Source: UMGS1590 sp900552455
GTDB lineage: Bacteria; Bacillota; Peptococcia; Peptococcales; Peptococcaceae
Direction: 5' to 3'
Length of the DNA stretch: 64,000 nt
Assembly (NCBI GenBank): GCA_963931105.1
Contig: OZ007004.1
Location: 1,364,001-1,428,000 of the forward strand
This document shows, in pieces, positions 23,773-33,184 of this stretch. How positions within the stretch are numbered: the stretch's first letter is position 1; the number at the start of each line of letters is the position of its first letter. Position numbers and translations under genes: made by a program. The notes beneath the pieces were generated by a model. It saw nothing but the letters and a program-made list of their open reading frames with translations, did no database searches and was not told where the DNA came from.

Positions 23773-24351
23773 TCAGATCTCGATCTTGGCGCCAAGAAGT
23801 TTGGCAAATTCGCGGCAGATCGCCGTGTTGCCAGGCCATGCCGGAGAGGTGACAAGGTTTTTGTCGACGACCGCCTGATCGGCAGGAACGTTCACATATT
23901 CGCCACCAGCGAGGGTGATATCTGGACCGACAGCTTCGTAGCAGGTGGCTTTGTAGCCTTTCAGCACGCCAGCAGCAGTCAGCACCTGAGGACCATGGCA
24001 GATGGCAGCGACAGGTTTTTCAGCCTGGAAAAATTCCTGCACGATCTCGATCACGCGAGGATTCAGGCGGATGTATTCCGGTGCGCGGCCGCCAGTGATG
24101 AAAAGTCCGGCGTAGTCGGCAGTGTTGACAGCGTCGAAATCAGCGGTCAGGGCAAAATTGTGGCCCGTGAGCTCGGTGTAGGTCTGCTTCCCGAGAAAAT
24201 CGTGGATAGCAGTCGCCACCGTGTCGCCAGCTTTCTTTCCTGGGCAGACGGCGTCCACCTGATAGCCGAGCATCGAAAGTGCCTGGAATGGGACCATGGT
24301 TTCGTAATCTTCGGTGTAGTCACCGCAAAGCAGTAAGATTTTTTTGCTCAT
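23773..24351 (-). CDS. DJ-1/PfpI family protein
   Basis: A 192-residue flavodoxin-like protein of the DJ-1/PfpI superfamily. The nucleophile elbow is AAICHGPQ (Cys near 117), with a Glu in the GDYTEDYE region as partner and GGRAPEY before it. Members include proteases, glyoxalases and protein or nucleotide deglycase candidates; the precise activity is not assignable. Start ATG at 24351 follows AGGAGGCC. The gap 24352-24633 (282 bp) marks an abrupt change to AT-rich DNA and contains no recognisable gene. Confidence 0.9.
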   Translation of the reverse strand: MSKKILLLCGDYTEDYETMVPFQALSMLGYQVDAVCPGKKAGDTVATAIHDFLGKQTYTELTGHNFALTADFDAVNTADYAGLFITGGRAPEYIRLNPRVIEIVQEFFQAEKPVAAICHGPQVLTAAGVLKGYKATCYEAVGPDITLAGGEYVNVPADQAVVDKNLVTSPAWPGNTAICREFAKLLGAKIEI

Positions 24352-24633
24352 AGATAGGCCTCCTGTTCATTATCCTGCGGCGATTCGCCGCGACATTGTT
24401 ATTGCTATTATTTTACCACGTTTTTGTGAATCCTGACGTGGGAAAATGGTAAAGAATTGGTGTGAATGACTGACTGAGATCATTTTTTGAGTTGGGGCTG
24501 ACAGATGATACAAGATTTTTTTGTTGCACTGGCTGAAGCTGAAAAGATGTTTTGTTGTTATCTTTATCGTGCTTATTTTAGAATTTATTTATAGGATTAG
24601 ATAGAATAGTGTTTGATATAGGGGGCATTTTTT

Positions 24634-26295
24634 ATGGCGACAAAATATGTACCAGAGCTGATTGCAGAAAGCCTGGCGCGTTATTACAAGGAAGGTTTGA
24701 CATCACTCTTTGCGCAGGGGCAGAAGATCCAGGAGGCTGTTCTGCAGGATATTATGGCGTTATCCAAGGGCAGTCAGTATGCGAAAGACCATGGCTTTGA
24801 TGATGTAGATACAAAGGAAGCTTTTTGCGAAAAGGTTCCCCTGTCGGAATATGGCGATTATTATCCATACATTCGAACAAATATGGAGAAAGACGACCAC
24901 CAGGTGATCGATTTGGAAACAGATCACTATTTATTATCCACAGGTAGGGAACGTCAGGGAAAATATTACATTGAAACACGACTCGGTTCTTTGGCACGAC
25001 AGTTGAGCATCAATATCTGGAATATGAATCTCACCAAGCTCGAGCCGGAAATGACGCAGCCAGATGTAAAAATGCTCGCCGTGACAAATTGTTCGCCGCT
25101 CGAAAATGCGCCAAACGGTAAAGCGGTACGTCGGACTTCTGGCCAGGCTGCCAAAGAACTCTGGGAAAATACGCCGGATCTGTATGTATTTCCGTATGAA
25201 TTTCTGGAGGCGGAGATGACGAACGATGCGCGCGATTATTTGACAGCGCTTTATGTACTTAAAGAGCGTGAGTTCAATATGCTGTTCTGTAATAATCTCG
25301 CTTATTTTGGCGTGTTGCTTGACCAGATTGATCAACATGCAGAAAGAATGATTCAGGATATTCGCGAGGGCGTCATGAGCGTGCCATTAAAAGAGCGTGA
25401 TCGTGCGATATTAGAAGCTGGTTTCATTGCAGATGAAGCGCGCGCCGACGAACTTCAGTCAATCTTGACAAAAGAAGGCGCGCTTATACCATCAGCAGTT
25501 TGGCCGAATTTCGTTTTTACAGGTGCATGGTTGGCAGGCAGCGTGGGCGATTATTCGAAGGATGTGATCCGTAGGTTGCCAGCAGACATGCGCTATGTAT
25601 CAGAAAGCTACGGTTGCAGTGAGGCCATGATCAATCTGCCGCTTTCCTATAATGCCAAGTATGGGCCATTGGCGGTATATTCCTGCTATTTTGAATTTCT
25701 GCCGTTACAGGGTGGGGAGCTGTTGACAATGGCTGAAGTAAAAGATGGTGAGTATTATGAGCTGGTCATTTCTACATACTCAGGACTGTATCGTTACAAT
25801 CTTCACGATATTGTGCGCATTCACGGATTCACAGGAACGACAGCGAATATTGAATTCTGCTGTCGCTCTTCAGAAAGTTTGAGATTGGCAGATCGCGTGG
25901 TCTACGGATATGAGCTCAGCGATTTTATTACGGATATTGAAAAGATGCTACAGATTGACATCGATTTTTATCAGGCAAAAGAAAATGAAGGAAAACTGAC
26001 GTTCATTCTTCAGCCTGGAAAAGAGCAGATCAATTTCCAGCACGCAAGTCGAGTGATCGAAACGCTGGCAGCTTCCAGGAAGATCGGTCTCGACGCGATC
26101 TATTGGGTCGATAAATCGTATCGCATGACACTTTATCAGGATTTGATGAATAATGGCCGCACCATTCAGTGTATCAAACTGCCAATGATCGCACAATCGC
26201 TGCCGGATGCGCAATACATAGAGTACATTTATGTGGCACAAGATAAATGGAAGGAAGGGAGTCGGGCACATGCTTCATTATCAACAAGTGCTTGA
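24634..26295 (+). CDS. GH3-family protein with altered nucleotide-binding motif, island B
   Basis: A 553-residue GH3 homologue. GH3 enzymes adenylate a carboxylic acid and join it to an amino acid. Motif 3 is intact (TYSGLYRYNLHDIVRIHGF) and motif 2 is recognisable (YGCSEAMI), but motif 1, normally SSGTTxGxxK, reads YLLSTGRERQGKYY (99-112) and lacks the Ser/Thr run. ATP handling may be impaired or altered, perhaps with the second GH3 as catalytic partner. Start ATG follows AGGGGGC. It overlaps the next GH3 gene by 26 bases. A plant-hormone role should not be inferred. Confidence 0.85.
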   Translation: MATKYVPELIAESLARYYKEGLTSLFAQGQKIQEAVLQDIMALSKGSQYAKDHGFDDVDTKEAFCEKVPLSEYGDYYPYIRTNMEKDDHQVIDLETDHYLLSTGRERQGKYYIETRLGSLARQLSINIWNMNLTKLEPEMTQPDVKMLAVTNCSPLENAPNGKAVRRTSGQAAKELWENTPDLYVFPYEFLEAEMTNDARDYLTALYVLKEREFNMLFCNNLAYFGVLLDQIDQHAERMIQDIREGVMSVPLKERDRAILEAGFIADEARADELQSILTKEGALIPSAVWPNFVFTGAWLAGSVGDYSKDVIRRLPADMRYVSESYGCSEAMINLPLSYNAKYGPLAVYSCYFEFLPLQGGELLTMAEVKDGEYYELVISTYSGLYRYNLHDIVRIHGFTGTTANIEFCCRSSESLRLADRVVYGYELSDFITDIEKMLQIDIDFYQAKENEGKLTFILQPGKEQINFQHASRVIETLAASRKIGLDAIYWVDKSYRMTLYQDLMNNGRTIQCIKLPMIAQSLPDAQYIEYIYVAQDKWKEGSRAHASLSTSA

Positions 26296-27937
26296 GGAAT
26301 CTGAGCAGGGGAAATCGGAACTGAGCATCCCGGAAAGATTGCTTCGCTTGTCAAGAGATGATCTGTACTGGGAAAAAGAAGCGCTCTTCGAGGACTGTGA
26401 AATTTTGCAGAAGGCATTACTACGTGAGATCTGTCAGCGGGCAAAGGGTAGCGCCTATGCAAAAGACTATGGCATGGAGGATATTAATAATTTGGTGTCG
26501 TGGCGCGAAAAAGTACCAATTTCAACTTATGACAACTATCTTCCATATATTAACGCAGAAATGAATGGAAGCCAGCATCAGCTATATGCTGCAGAAACGG
26601 AATTATATGTGGCGACGACTGGTAGTACAGGAAAGATCAAACTTTTCATGGAAAGTGCCGCAGGAAATGCAGCGAAGCTCTTGGTTATGGCTGTACGCGG
26701 AATGTACATGGGCACGCTGCTGCCAGTGACACGAGATATGGAAGCAAAAAATCTTACGATCTCAAATTATCTGCAGTTGGGCGATAGTCCAGATGGAAAA
26801 CCGATCATGCGCGCTTCGGGGCAAACCGCGAGAAATCTGCGAAAAAAGACCGGGACAATGAACATCATTTCTACACAGTTTTGGGAAATCTCGGATATTT
26901 CTCCGCAGGATCGTGAGTATATGGTTGCTGTTTTTGCTCTGGCGGAAAAACGGCTGAGCAAAGTTTTCTGCAACAATCTCTACGCGTTTGGACGCGTGCT
27001 GGATCAGATTGAGCAAAATGAGCAGCAGATGGTGGAGGATATTCGCATGGGGGCTTTTTCTATCGTGCAGGATCCCGTGTTGCAGAGAAAACTGGCCGAC
27101 GTGTTTCACGCGAATGAGGCGCGTGCCCAGGAGCTGCAGGCGTTGCTCGACACTCAGGGCCATTTGATCAATGAGCCAGAGGATTTGTTAATGCTCTGGC
27201 CAAATTGTCAGATGGCCAGCGGATGGCTGTCTGGATCCGTGGGCAGAGATGCGCGCGAGGTGCTGCGGCGCATGCCTGCGACCACAAAATGTTTTGAAAT
27301 GGGGTACGGCGCCAGCGAAGGAAAGCTCAACATCCCAACTAAACTCGCCACAGCGTCGGGCGCAGCAGCAGTATTCTCTGTGTTTTACGAATTTCGTCCC
27401 CTGCAGGGAAATGCTGAACCGCTGTGTTTGTGGGAAGTCGAGGATGGTGAGGCGTACGAGCTTATCATCACGACCTACTCAGGGCTTTATCGTTACAATA
27501 TGCTCGACATTGTGCGAATAGATGGATTTACCGGTCAGACACCGAACCTTGTCTTTTGCGGGAAAAGTACAGAATTTGTCAATCTTGGTGACCAGAAAAT
27601 TTATGGCTATCAGTTCTCCGACCTTGTACACAGCATAGAAAAGAAAACGAAGATCAATTTTGACATTGTGCAGGTGTTCCTGGAAGTTGGGCGTTTGTAT
27701 TATGTGGTGCAAAGTCTTGACGATGTAGATTATCCAGCGATTAAAGAAATGTTGGACGAACAGACACGGTCATTATGGCAATTTGAAAGCGCTGGGATCT
27801 GTGTCATGAAAAAGGCATACAAAAAGCATGAGTTTGACAAGCGACTGACAAAAGCGCGCGGCGCCTGTGGCATTAAGCTTCCGACGGTGTTGAAAACAGC
27901 GCCAAATCCTGACGAAATAGAAAAGATCATATCCTGA
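26270..27937 (+). CDS. GH3-family acyl-acid amido synthetase-like protein, island B
   Basis: A 555-residue GH3 protein, paralogous to its upstream neighbour along the whole length. Motif 1 is better preserved (YVATTGSTGKIK, ~113-124), motif 2 is YGASEGKLNI and motif 3 is TYSGLYRYNMLDIVRIDGF. This copy is the likelier active ligase, making an acyl-adenylate and then an amide. Acceptor and donor are unknown. The ATG at 26270 follows GGAAGGGAG and lies inside the previous gene's end, so the two are translationally coupled and may form a heteromer. A terminator follows. Confidence 0.87.
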   Translation: MLHYQQVLEESEQGKSELSIPERLLRLSRDDLYWEKEALFEDCEILQKALLREICQRAKGSAYAKDYGMEDINNLVSWREKVPISTYDNYLPYINAEMNGSQHQLYAAETELYVATTGSTGKIKLFMESAAGNAAKLLVMAVRGMYMGTLLPVTRDMEAKNLTISNYLQLGDSPDGKPIMRASGQTARNLRKKTGTMNIISTQFWEISDISPQDREYMVAVFALAEKRLSKVFCNNLYAFGRVLDQIEQNEQQMVEDIRMGAFSIVQDPVLQRKLADVFHANEARAQELQALLDTQGHLINEPEDLLMLWPNCQMASGWLSGSVGRDAREVLRRMPATTKCFEMGYGASEGKLNIPTKLATASGAAAVFSVFYEFRPLQGNAEPLCLWEVEDGEAYELIITTYSGLYRYNMLDIVRIDGFTGQTPNLVFCGKSTEFVNLGDQKIYGYQFSDLVHSIEKKTKINFDIVQVFLEVGRLYYVVQSLDDVDYPAIKEMLDEQTRSLWQFESAGICVMKKAYKKHEFDKRLTKARGACGIKLPTVLKTAPNPDEIEKIIS

Positions 27938-27942
27938 CATAG

Positions 27943-27982
27943 AAAAAGACACTGCGCCGTCATTGGACACAGTGTCTTTTTT
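27943..27982. terminator. Bidirectional terminator between GH3 and LysR genes
   Basis: A 12-bp stem (27943-27954 with 27970-27981) with flanking A and T runs lies between two convergent genes. Confidence 0.9.
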
Positions 27983-27984
27983 AC

Positions 27985-28878
27985 TTACAGGAGTGAAGCA
28001 ATGATATCTACCAGTTCCTTGGTGATCGGGTTTGGTGGATTGTCTGGATAGATGGCAGCGTGGTAAATGATCTGCTTGGCACCCTCCAGATATTTAGATA
28101 CAAAATTCTTTCCGTCAAACATATAGGTGTAGACGTATCGTGGCATCAGCGAAATCACGTCCATTTCTCTCAACGCCCGGCGATGAAATTCCACATTATC
28201 AGAGGTATAGAGTGCAATGTTCGAATGATAGTCGCTGGCACTTTTTAAAGGAACAAAATCAAGGTAGGTAAACGAGCGCTGAATGATATCCTCCTGCTCA
28301 ATGATTTCTTTTTTTGCAAGATGTGAATGTGCCGACACACAGGCGACGAGACGATCGTTTAGGAGAACGTGGTGATGAAAGGAGTTGTCGCAGTATTTTT
28401 CAAGCTGCTCGAAAAAGAAATGGTCATTGATGCTGAGAAAAGCCAGATCACATTTTTGCTCGATGATATCCGGAAAAACCTGTTTGTATGTTCTTTCCTT
28501 CAGAGATATGCGGATGTGTGGATAGGATTTCTGGAAGATCGCGATCGCTTCTGGCAGTAAGTTCGTAAAGAGAACGGAAGAGCTGTAAATTTTGAGACGC
28601 TTTTTCTGTTCCGTTTTTTGCTGCTGGATTGCGAAATCGTTTTTCAGATCATCATATTGTTGTAGAAATGGATCGCTGATTCGCAGAAGCGCTTCCGCTT
28701 CTTTGGTGAGAGCGACGCCGAATGGCGAGCGCTCCAACAGGATCACCTCAAGTTCCTTTTCGAGCTGCTGGATATTGTTAGACAGAGATTGCTGAGAAAT
28801 AAAGTATCGTTTGGCTGTTTTTGAAATGGAATGTGAGTATTGAAGATCGCTGAGATAGCGTAACTGATCAAGACGCAT
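27985..28878 (-). CDS. LysR-family transcriptional regulator (island B, left)
   Basis: A 297-residue LysR protein with a standard helix-turn-helix (SKTAKRYFISQQSLSNNIQQ, then LEKELEVILLERS) and effector domain. Start ATG at 28878 follows AAGGAGGG. It is convergent with the GH3 pair and divergent from the second phosphatase-superfamily gene, the usual arrangement for a LysR gene and its target. Control of that gene, and possibly of the GH3 operon, is inferred. Confidence 0.92.
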   Translation of the reverse strand: MRLDQLRYLSDLQYSHSISKTAKRYFISQQSLSNNIQQLEKELEVILLERSPFGVALTKEAEALLRISDPFLQQYDDLKNDFAIQQQKTEQKKRLKIYSSSVLFTNLLPEAIAIFQKSYPHIRISLKERTYKQVFPDIIEQKCDLAFLSINDHFFFEQLEKYCDNSFHHHVLLNDRLVACVSAHSHLAKKEIIEQEDIIQRSFTYLDFVPLKSASDYHSNIALYTSDNVEFHRRALREMDVISLMPRYVYTYMFDGKNFVSKYLEGAKQIIYHAAIYPDNPPNPITKELVDIIASLL

Positions 28879-28999
28879 CGAAAACCCTCCTTGTAATCAT
28901 AAAGATAGGTGAATCTGAGGATAATGTAAATATAGATTTTGAAAACCCCACACAAAATTTCTTTGTAACCCTGCTTTGAAAAGAACAAGATATAACTGT

Positions 29000-29029
29000 T
29001 TGTATATTCAGCGGATGATTGGTTAAAAT
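29000..29029 (+). promoter_or_regulatory. Probable promoter of the second phosphatase-superfamily gene
   Basis: -35 TTGTAT (29000-29005), 18-bp spacer, -10 TAAAAT (29024-29029) in the 212-bp region divergent from the LysR gene. The start codon is 62 bases downstream. Confidence 0.45.
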
Positions 29030-29090
29030 ATAAGTACAGAAAAACGATGTAATCAATTTAATTTATGAATTTCTGAAGGAGGAACAACAA

Positions 29091-31160
29091 ATGGCAAAAG
29101 CAGAAAAAGTTGCCGTTCTTGGCGTAGATGCCATGGACCCACGACTGACGAGAAAATACGTTGACATGGGCATCATGCCAAACGTTAAAAAATTGATCGA
29201 AATGGGCGCGTGCCGTGAAGACCTGACGCTCCTTGGTGCACTGCCAACTGTTACTCCACCACAGTGGACAACTCTTGCAACCGGTGCTTATCCATCCACC
29301 CATGGTATCACAGCATTCTATCGTCAGGGTGGCGATCTGGATATGGTCAATCTGAACTTCAGCTCCGAACATTGCCACGCAGAACAGATGTGGAACGTTA
29401 CTGCAGAAGCTGGTAAGAAAACCCTCGTATGGCACTGGCCAGGCAGCGCATGGCCACCATCTTCCGATAGCCCGAATCTTCACGTCGTCGATGGGACATC
29501 CCCTGGTGGTGTCAACATGAGCTCTGCACAGGTCGATGTAGAATTCATTGTCATCGCTAACGAAGAAAATGAAACCATCGCTTATCGTTCCGGCGCGATG
29601 ACTTCTGATGCAAAAGTTCCTTGCGTTGTAACCGGCCTCGGCGATGAAAAACCAAAGAAGAAAAACACCGGGATGGCAGGTTTGATGCAGAGAAAGATGG
29701 ATGATGGTTTCCGCCTCTATATCATGGATCCATGGAAAGATGGCCAGGGCGGCTCGAATGCAATTCCTGCAGACGTCGCTTATTCTTCCCTCAAGCCAGC
29801 TGAAAAATGGCATATCGATGTACCAGAAGGTGCAAAAGAATTCTACATCCTGCTCTCTGGCGGTCTGATCAGACGACCAGTGTTGCTTCTCAAGAATGAA
29901 AAAGGCGTCTACGATCATGTTGCTATCTATAAAAATAAGAAGAGCGCAGAACCGATGGTCACCATGAAAAACCGCGAGTATGTGCGCGATATCATTGATG
30001 ACTGCGTCAAGGACGATGACATGATCAAAGCCTCCCGTGATATGCGTGTGCTCGAGATCTCTGAAGATGGCTCCAAGGTCAGAATGTGGGTTTCCGCTTC
30101 CATGAACATTGGCGCAGACATGATGTGGTCGCCAAAGAGCCTTTATAAAGAAGTGGTGGATAATGTTGGTTACCCATCTCCATGTTCCACCCTCGGCTTT
30201 GGTGATTTTGAACTGATCTACGATTGTATGCATCAGTGCTGGCAGCATGTTGCTGATTTCCAGGCAGACGCATTGAACTATCTCATGGAAAATGATGGCT
30301 ATGAAGTCGTCTTCTCACACTTCCATGCGCCAGATCTTCAGAAACATATGTTCATCCGCGACCTGGCAAAAGGAACAGAAAATGTTACACCGGAACAATA
30401 TGAGTTTATCATGGAAGCCATCTACAAGCAAACAGATGATTACATTGGTAAGTTCATGCATTTCCTTGACGAAGGCTGGACCATCTTCGTGGTATCTGAC
30501 CATGCGCAGGTTTGCCCTAAGTACGGTTTGCGCGGCCTCGGCGACACCGGCTTGAACGTTCAGATCATGGAAGAGCTCGGCTATACTGTGCTCCAGGTCA
30601 ATCCAGAAACCGGCAAGAAGAAAAAACGCGTAGACTGGACCAAGACCAGAGCCGTAGCAAACCGTGAGATGATGATCTATCTAAATATCAAAGGCCGCAA
30701 TCAGCATAAAGTCGGCGATGAGATCATTGATGGCCTGGTAGATCCTGCGGATAAGTACGAACTCGAAGAACAGATCATCACCGATCTCTACGGACTCAGA
30801 GATAAAGAAAGCGGCAAGCGCATCATCGCCTGGGCACTGCGCGCCAAAGATGCGCTTCCACTTGGTCTCGGAGGTCCATATTCCACAGCTAATCAGGGCT
30901 ATCCTGAATCTGGCGACATCATCTACTGCATGGCAGAAGGCTATGAACACGATCACGACGACAGCATGGCGACCGCTCTTGGTGAAAGTGATACTTCTGC
31001 GGGCCCAATCTTCATCGCAACAGGCCCTGGGATCAAGCAAGGTGTTTACACCGATCGCGTCATTCGTCAGGTTGACGTGACCCCAACCATTGCAACCATC
31101 ATGGGCTTGAGAATGCCAGAGCAATGCGAAGGAGCGCCGGTGTATCAGATCCTTGAATGA
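29091..31160 (+). CDS. Cytoplasmic alkaline-phosphatase-superfamily enzyme, second paralogue
   Basis: A 689-residue protein without signal peptide. It keeps the core: Asp13 (GVDAMDP), catalytic Thr55 (TVTPPQWTTLATG), HFHAPDLQKH, VSDHAQ, and a C-terminal metal-site region ending MPEQCEGAPVYQIL. It shares the long insert with the other two copies (ILLSGGLIRRPVLLLKNEKG, YDHVAIYKNKK) and is closer to the third copy than to the first. The substrate is unknown; family members act on phosphodiesters, phosphonates or related esters. Start ATG follows GAAGGAGG. It leads the MFS-zinc-ribbon-ATPase run. Confidence 0.86.
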   Translation: MAKAEKVAVLGVDAMDPRLTRKYVDMGIMPNVKKLIEMGACREDLTLLGALPTVTPPQWTTLATGAYPSTHGITAFYRQGGDLDMVNLNFSSEHCHAEQMWNVTAEAGKKTLVWHWPGSAWPPSSDSPNLHVVDGTSPGGVNMSSAQVDVEFIVIANEENETIAYRSGAMTSDAKVPCVVTGLGDEKPKKKNTGMAGLMQRKMDDGFRLYIMDPWKDGQGGSNAIPADVAYSSLKPAEKWHIDVPEGAKEFYILLSGGLIRRPVLLLKNEKGVYDHVAIYKNKKSAEPMVTMKNREYVRDIIDDCVKDDDMIKASRDMRVLEISEDGSKVRMWVSASMNIGADMMWSPKSLYKEVVDNVGYPSPCSTLGFGDFELIYDCMHQCWQHVADFQADALNYLMENDGYEVVFSHFHAPDLQKHMFIRDLAKGTENVTPEQYEFIMEAIYKQTDDYIGKFMHFLDEGWTIFVVSDHAQVCPKYGLRGLGDTGLNVQIMEELGYTVLQVNPETGKKKKRVDWTKTRAVANREMMIYLNIKGRNQHKVGDEIIDGLVDPADKYELEEQIITDLYGLRDKESGKRIIAWALRAKDALPLGLGGPYSTANQGYPESGDIIYCMAEGYEHDHDDSMATALGESDTSAGPIFIATGPGIKQGVYTDRVIRQVDVTPTIATIMGLRMPEQCEGAPVYQILE

Positions 31161-31220
31161 TATAAAGTGTTGTAAATTGAAGAGTGTATAATACCGGATT
31201 TATAAAGGAGGATGGGAGTC

Positions 31221-32606
31221 ATGTCTGTGAATTCTCAATGTGCATATTTTGATAATATGGAAAAAATCGGTACGAAACATAAGCATATGTTCTGGATATT
31301 TTCTGTTTGTTATTTCTTTGATATGCTTGATATGAACTTGTTTGGTTCAATTGGCTCTTCTGTCCAAGCAACATTTGGATTGACAAATGATCAGATTTCT
31401 CACCTGTCATCGTTATCATTTTACGGGATGTTTTTCGGTGGATTGCTTGGCGGCTGGATGGCTGAAAAAATAGGCAGAAAAAAAGCGCTGCTATATAATG
31501 TGCTCATATTTTCACTGGCATCGTTAGGGAATGCATTTATTAACAACTACGCTATATTTGCTGCCTGCCGCTTTCTTAGTGGATTTGGTATCATTGGGAT
31601 GAATATTGTTGCAATGGTGTATATTGCTGAAATGATGCCAGCCCACTCTCGAGGAAAATATCAAGGGTTAATGGCTGCATTGGGGTCGTTGGGCGTTCCT
31701 TTTGGTATCCTTTTATCAGCAGCTGTGGTCCCTCGTGGCCCGGAAATGTGGAGACTGATGTTTCTGATCGGCGCATTTGGCTTTGTGCTTGTGCCAATAG
31801 GTTTTAAATGGTTGTATGAAAGCCCTCGTTGGCTTGTCAGAAAAGGAAATTATCACGAGGCAAATAGAGTTGTAGAAATCATGAGTGGCATGCCATCAGA
31901 TCTGGAAGAAGCTCAGGTTGCATGCGTAGAAGATAAGGCCAGTTTCGGCGAAACTCTGAAATATCTCTTTAGCGATGGGCACACAAAAACATCCATTGTA
32001 TTGATAATTATGGCTGTCGGGTGTGTAGTCGGTGGTTTCTATATCTCTAACTGGACAACGGTCCTTTTGGTGCAGATGGGCTATGATTTGCAAATGATCT
32101 TAAGCTTTTCGATTTTAGGCATGGTCGGCGCTCCACTGGGTGATTTTATATCCTCGAAAATCAGTGATAAAGGCGGAAGAAAAATTCCGATTCTGTGCAT
32201 GTTATTTTTAGCAACAGCCTTGTGTGTGCTATCTGCTTTGTGTCTGTCGGTATTCTCGAGTGCTGTCATTGCTTTAGGATCGTATATGGTTGTTTCTATG
32301 TTACGTGCAGCATGTGCAACTGGTGGTACAACAATGTACTGGACGTATTTGGCAGAAAACTTGCCAAATCGTTATCGCAGCACAGGTTCTGGTATGATCA
32401 TGTCTTTAGCGAGACTTTTGATTGGCGTAGTAACACCAACTGTTCCGTTCTTGTTTGCTTTACAAGGTCCGGTTGCAGGTAATGGTATGCTTAATGTAAT
32501 GATAGCCAATGCAATGTTCTACTTAATCCCAGCAATCCTTTGTGTGTTGTGGGGCGGTAAAACTGCCATGAAGACGCTTGAAGAAATTGAAGCAGAAAGC
32601 AAATAA
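31221..32606 (+). CDS. MFS transporter, sugar/aromatic-acid symporter type, island B
   Basis: A 461-residue 12-helix MFS protein. Loop 2-3 has GGWMAEKIGRKKAL and the sixth loop has KWLYESPRWLVRKG, the PESPRW-like motif of the sugar/organic-acid group; SDKGGRKIP repeats the motif between helices 8 and 9. The N-terminal DMLDMNLFG acid cluster fits proton-coupled organic-acid symporters. I chose ATG at 31221, nine bases after AAAGGAGG; an upstream ATG touches that site. It occupies the place held by the DASS-like carrier in island A. Confidence 0.85.
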   Translation: MSVNSQCAYFDNMEKIGTKHKHMFWIFSVCYFFDMLDMNLFGSIGSSVQATFGLTNDQISHLSSLSFYGMFFGGLLGGWMAEKIGRKKALLYNVLIFSLASLGNAFINNYAIFAACRFLSGFGIIGMNIVAMVYIAEMMPAHSRGKYQGLMAALGSLGVPFGILLSAAVVPRGPEMWRLMFLIGAFGFVLVPIGFKWLYESPRWLVRKGNYHEANRVVEIMSGMPSDLEEAQVACVEDKASFGETLKYLFSDGHTKTSIVLIIMAVGCVVGGFYISNWTTVLLVQMGYDLQMILSFSILGMVGAPLGDFISSKISDKGGRKIPILCMLFLATALCVLSALCLSVFSSAVIALGSYMVVSMLRAACATGGTTMYWTYLAENLPNRYRSTGSGMIMSLARLLIGVVTPTVPFLFALQGPVAGNGMLNVMIANAMFYLIPAILCVLWGGKTAMKTLEEIEAESK

Positions 32607-32660
32607 AAAACAGTTCCTATTGATTAAAAGATAATCGTGTAGTGGAAAATATAGTTCATA

Positions 32661-32705
32661 TTAAAGCACAATAATTATTTGTAAAATTATTGTGCTTTAA
32701 TTTTT
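32661..32705 (+). terminator. Terminator or attenuator before the zinc-ribbon gene
   Basis: A 16-bp perfect inverted repeat (32661-32676 with 32685-32700, eight-base loop) is followed by TTTTT. It ends only 16 bases before the next start codon, so read-through or a separate promoter is needed for the downstream genes. Confidence 0.75.
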
Positions 32706-32716
32706 GTGGAGGCGAA

Positions 32717-33184
32717 ATGATGTTAACAGAAAAATCTCCGCGTGTTGAACGCCTAAAAACCCGCGCTAAACATTGCTGCTGCAAATATTGTGGTGGAGAG
32801 TTGCATGTGCGACAAATTATTTTTCAAACGCAGGCTGATGCACGAATCGAATTATATTGCGATCAGTGTCAGAAGATTGAATATGGTGTGGAGAAGGAAA
32901 TTTATGCCAGCGCCAGAGCTTTTGTTCAGGAGACGCAGTTTAATCATTTTGAAGACATGAATGACAGTGAGCAGCGTTTGCAGATGAATATTGCCAAGGT
33001 TTGCATCATGACAAGCTGGCAATTAAAATTTCTGGGCTTGCTGAAGGATGATGGATTTACAGTGCCTGTACACGTCAACGAGTATGAATCCGATCAATGC
33101 ACGACGATCGATGATTCTGATCTGGAGAGATTGCTGGAGGAGGCTATCCAATGGAGAGAACGATCATTAATGCCAGAGGACTAG
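32717..33184 (+). CDS. Zinc-ribbon protein of unknown function, island B
   Basis: A 155-residue homologue of the island A zinc-ribbon protein. It has CCCKYCGGE near residue 20 and CDQC about 30 residues later, then YGVEKEIYASARAFVQETQF and an acidic helical C terminus. The metal site should be C-x2-C...C-x2-C. ATG at 32717 follows GGAGGCG (a second ATG is adjacent). The last 34 bases overlap the ABC ATPase gene, a tighter coupling than in island A. I do not recognise a named family. Confidence 0.75.
   Translation: MMLTEKSPRVERLKTRAKHCCCKYCGGELHVRQIIFQTQADARIELYCDQCQKIEYGVEKEIYASARAFVQETQFNHFEDMNDSEQRLQMNIAKVCIMTSWQLKFLGLLKDDGFTVPVHVNEYESDQCTTIDDSDLERLLEEAIQWRERSLMPED

Noticed and set aside
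24352..24633. A possible gene or attachment site in the 282-bp gap before the GH3 genes
   Set aside because: No frame with a ribosome site, no tRNA end and no repeat matching the island's right edge; only an abrupt composition change is visible.
24634..27937. A plant-type auxin conjugation role for the GH3 genes
   Set aside because: GH3 homology does not identify the substrate; nothing in the window indicates indole-acetate metabolism.
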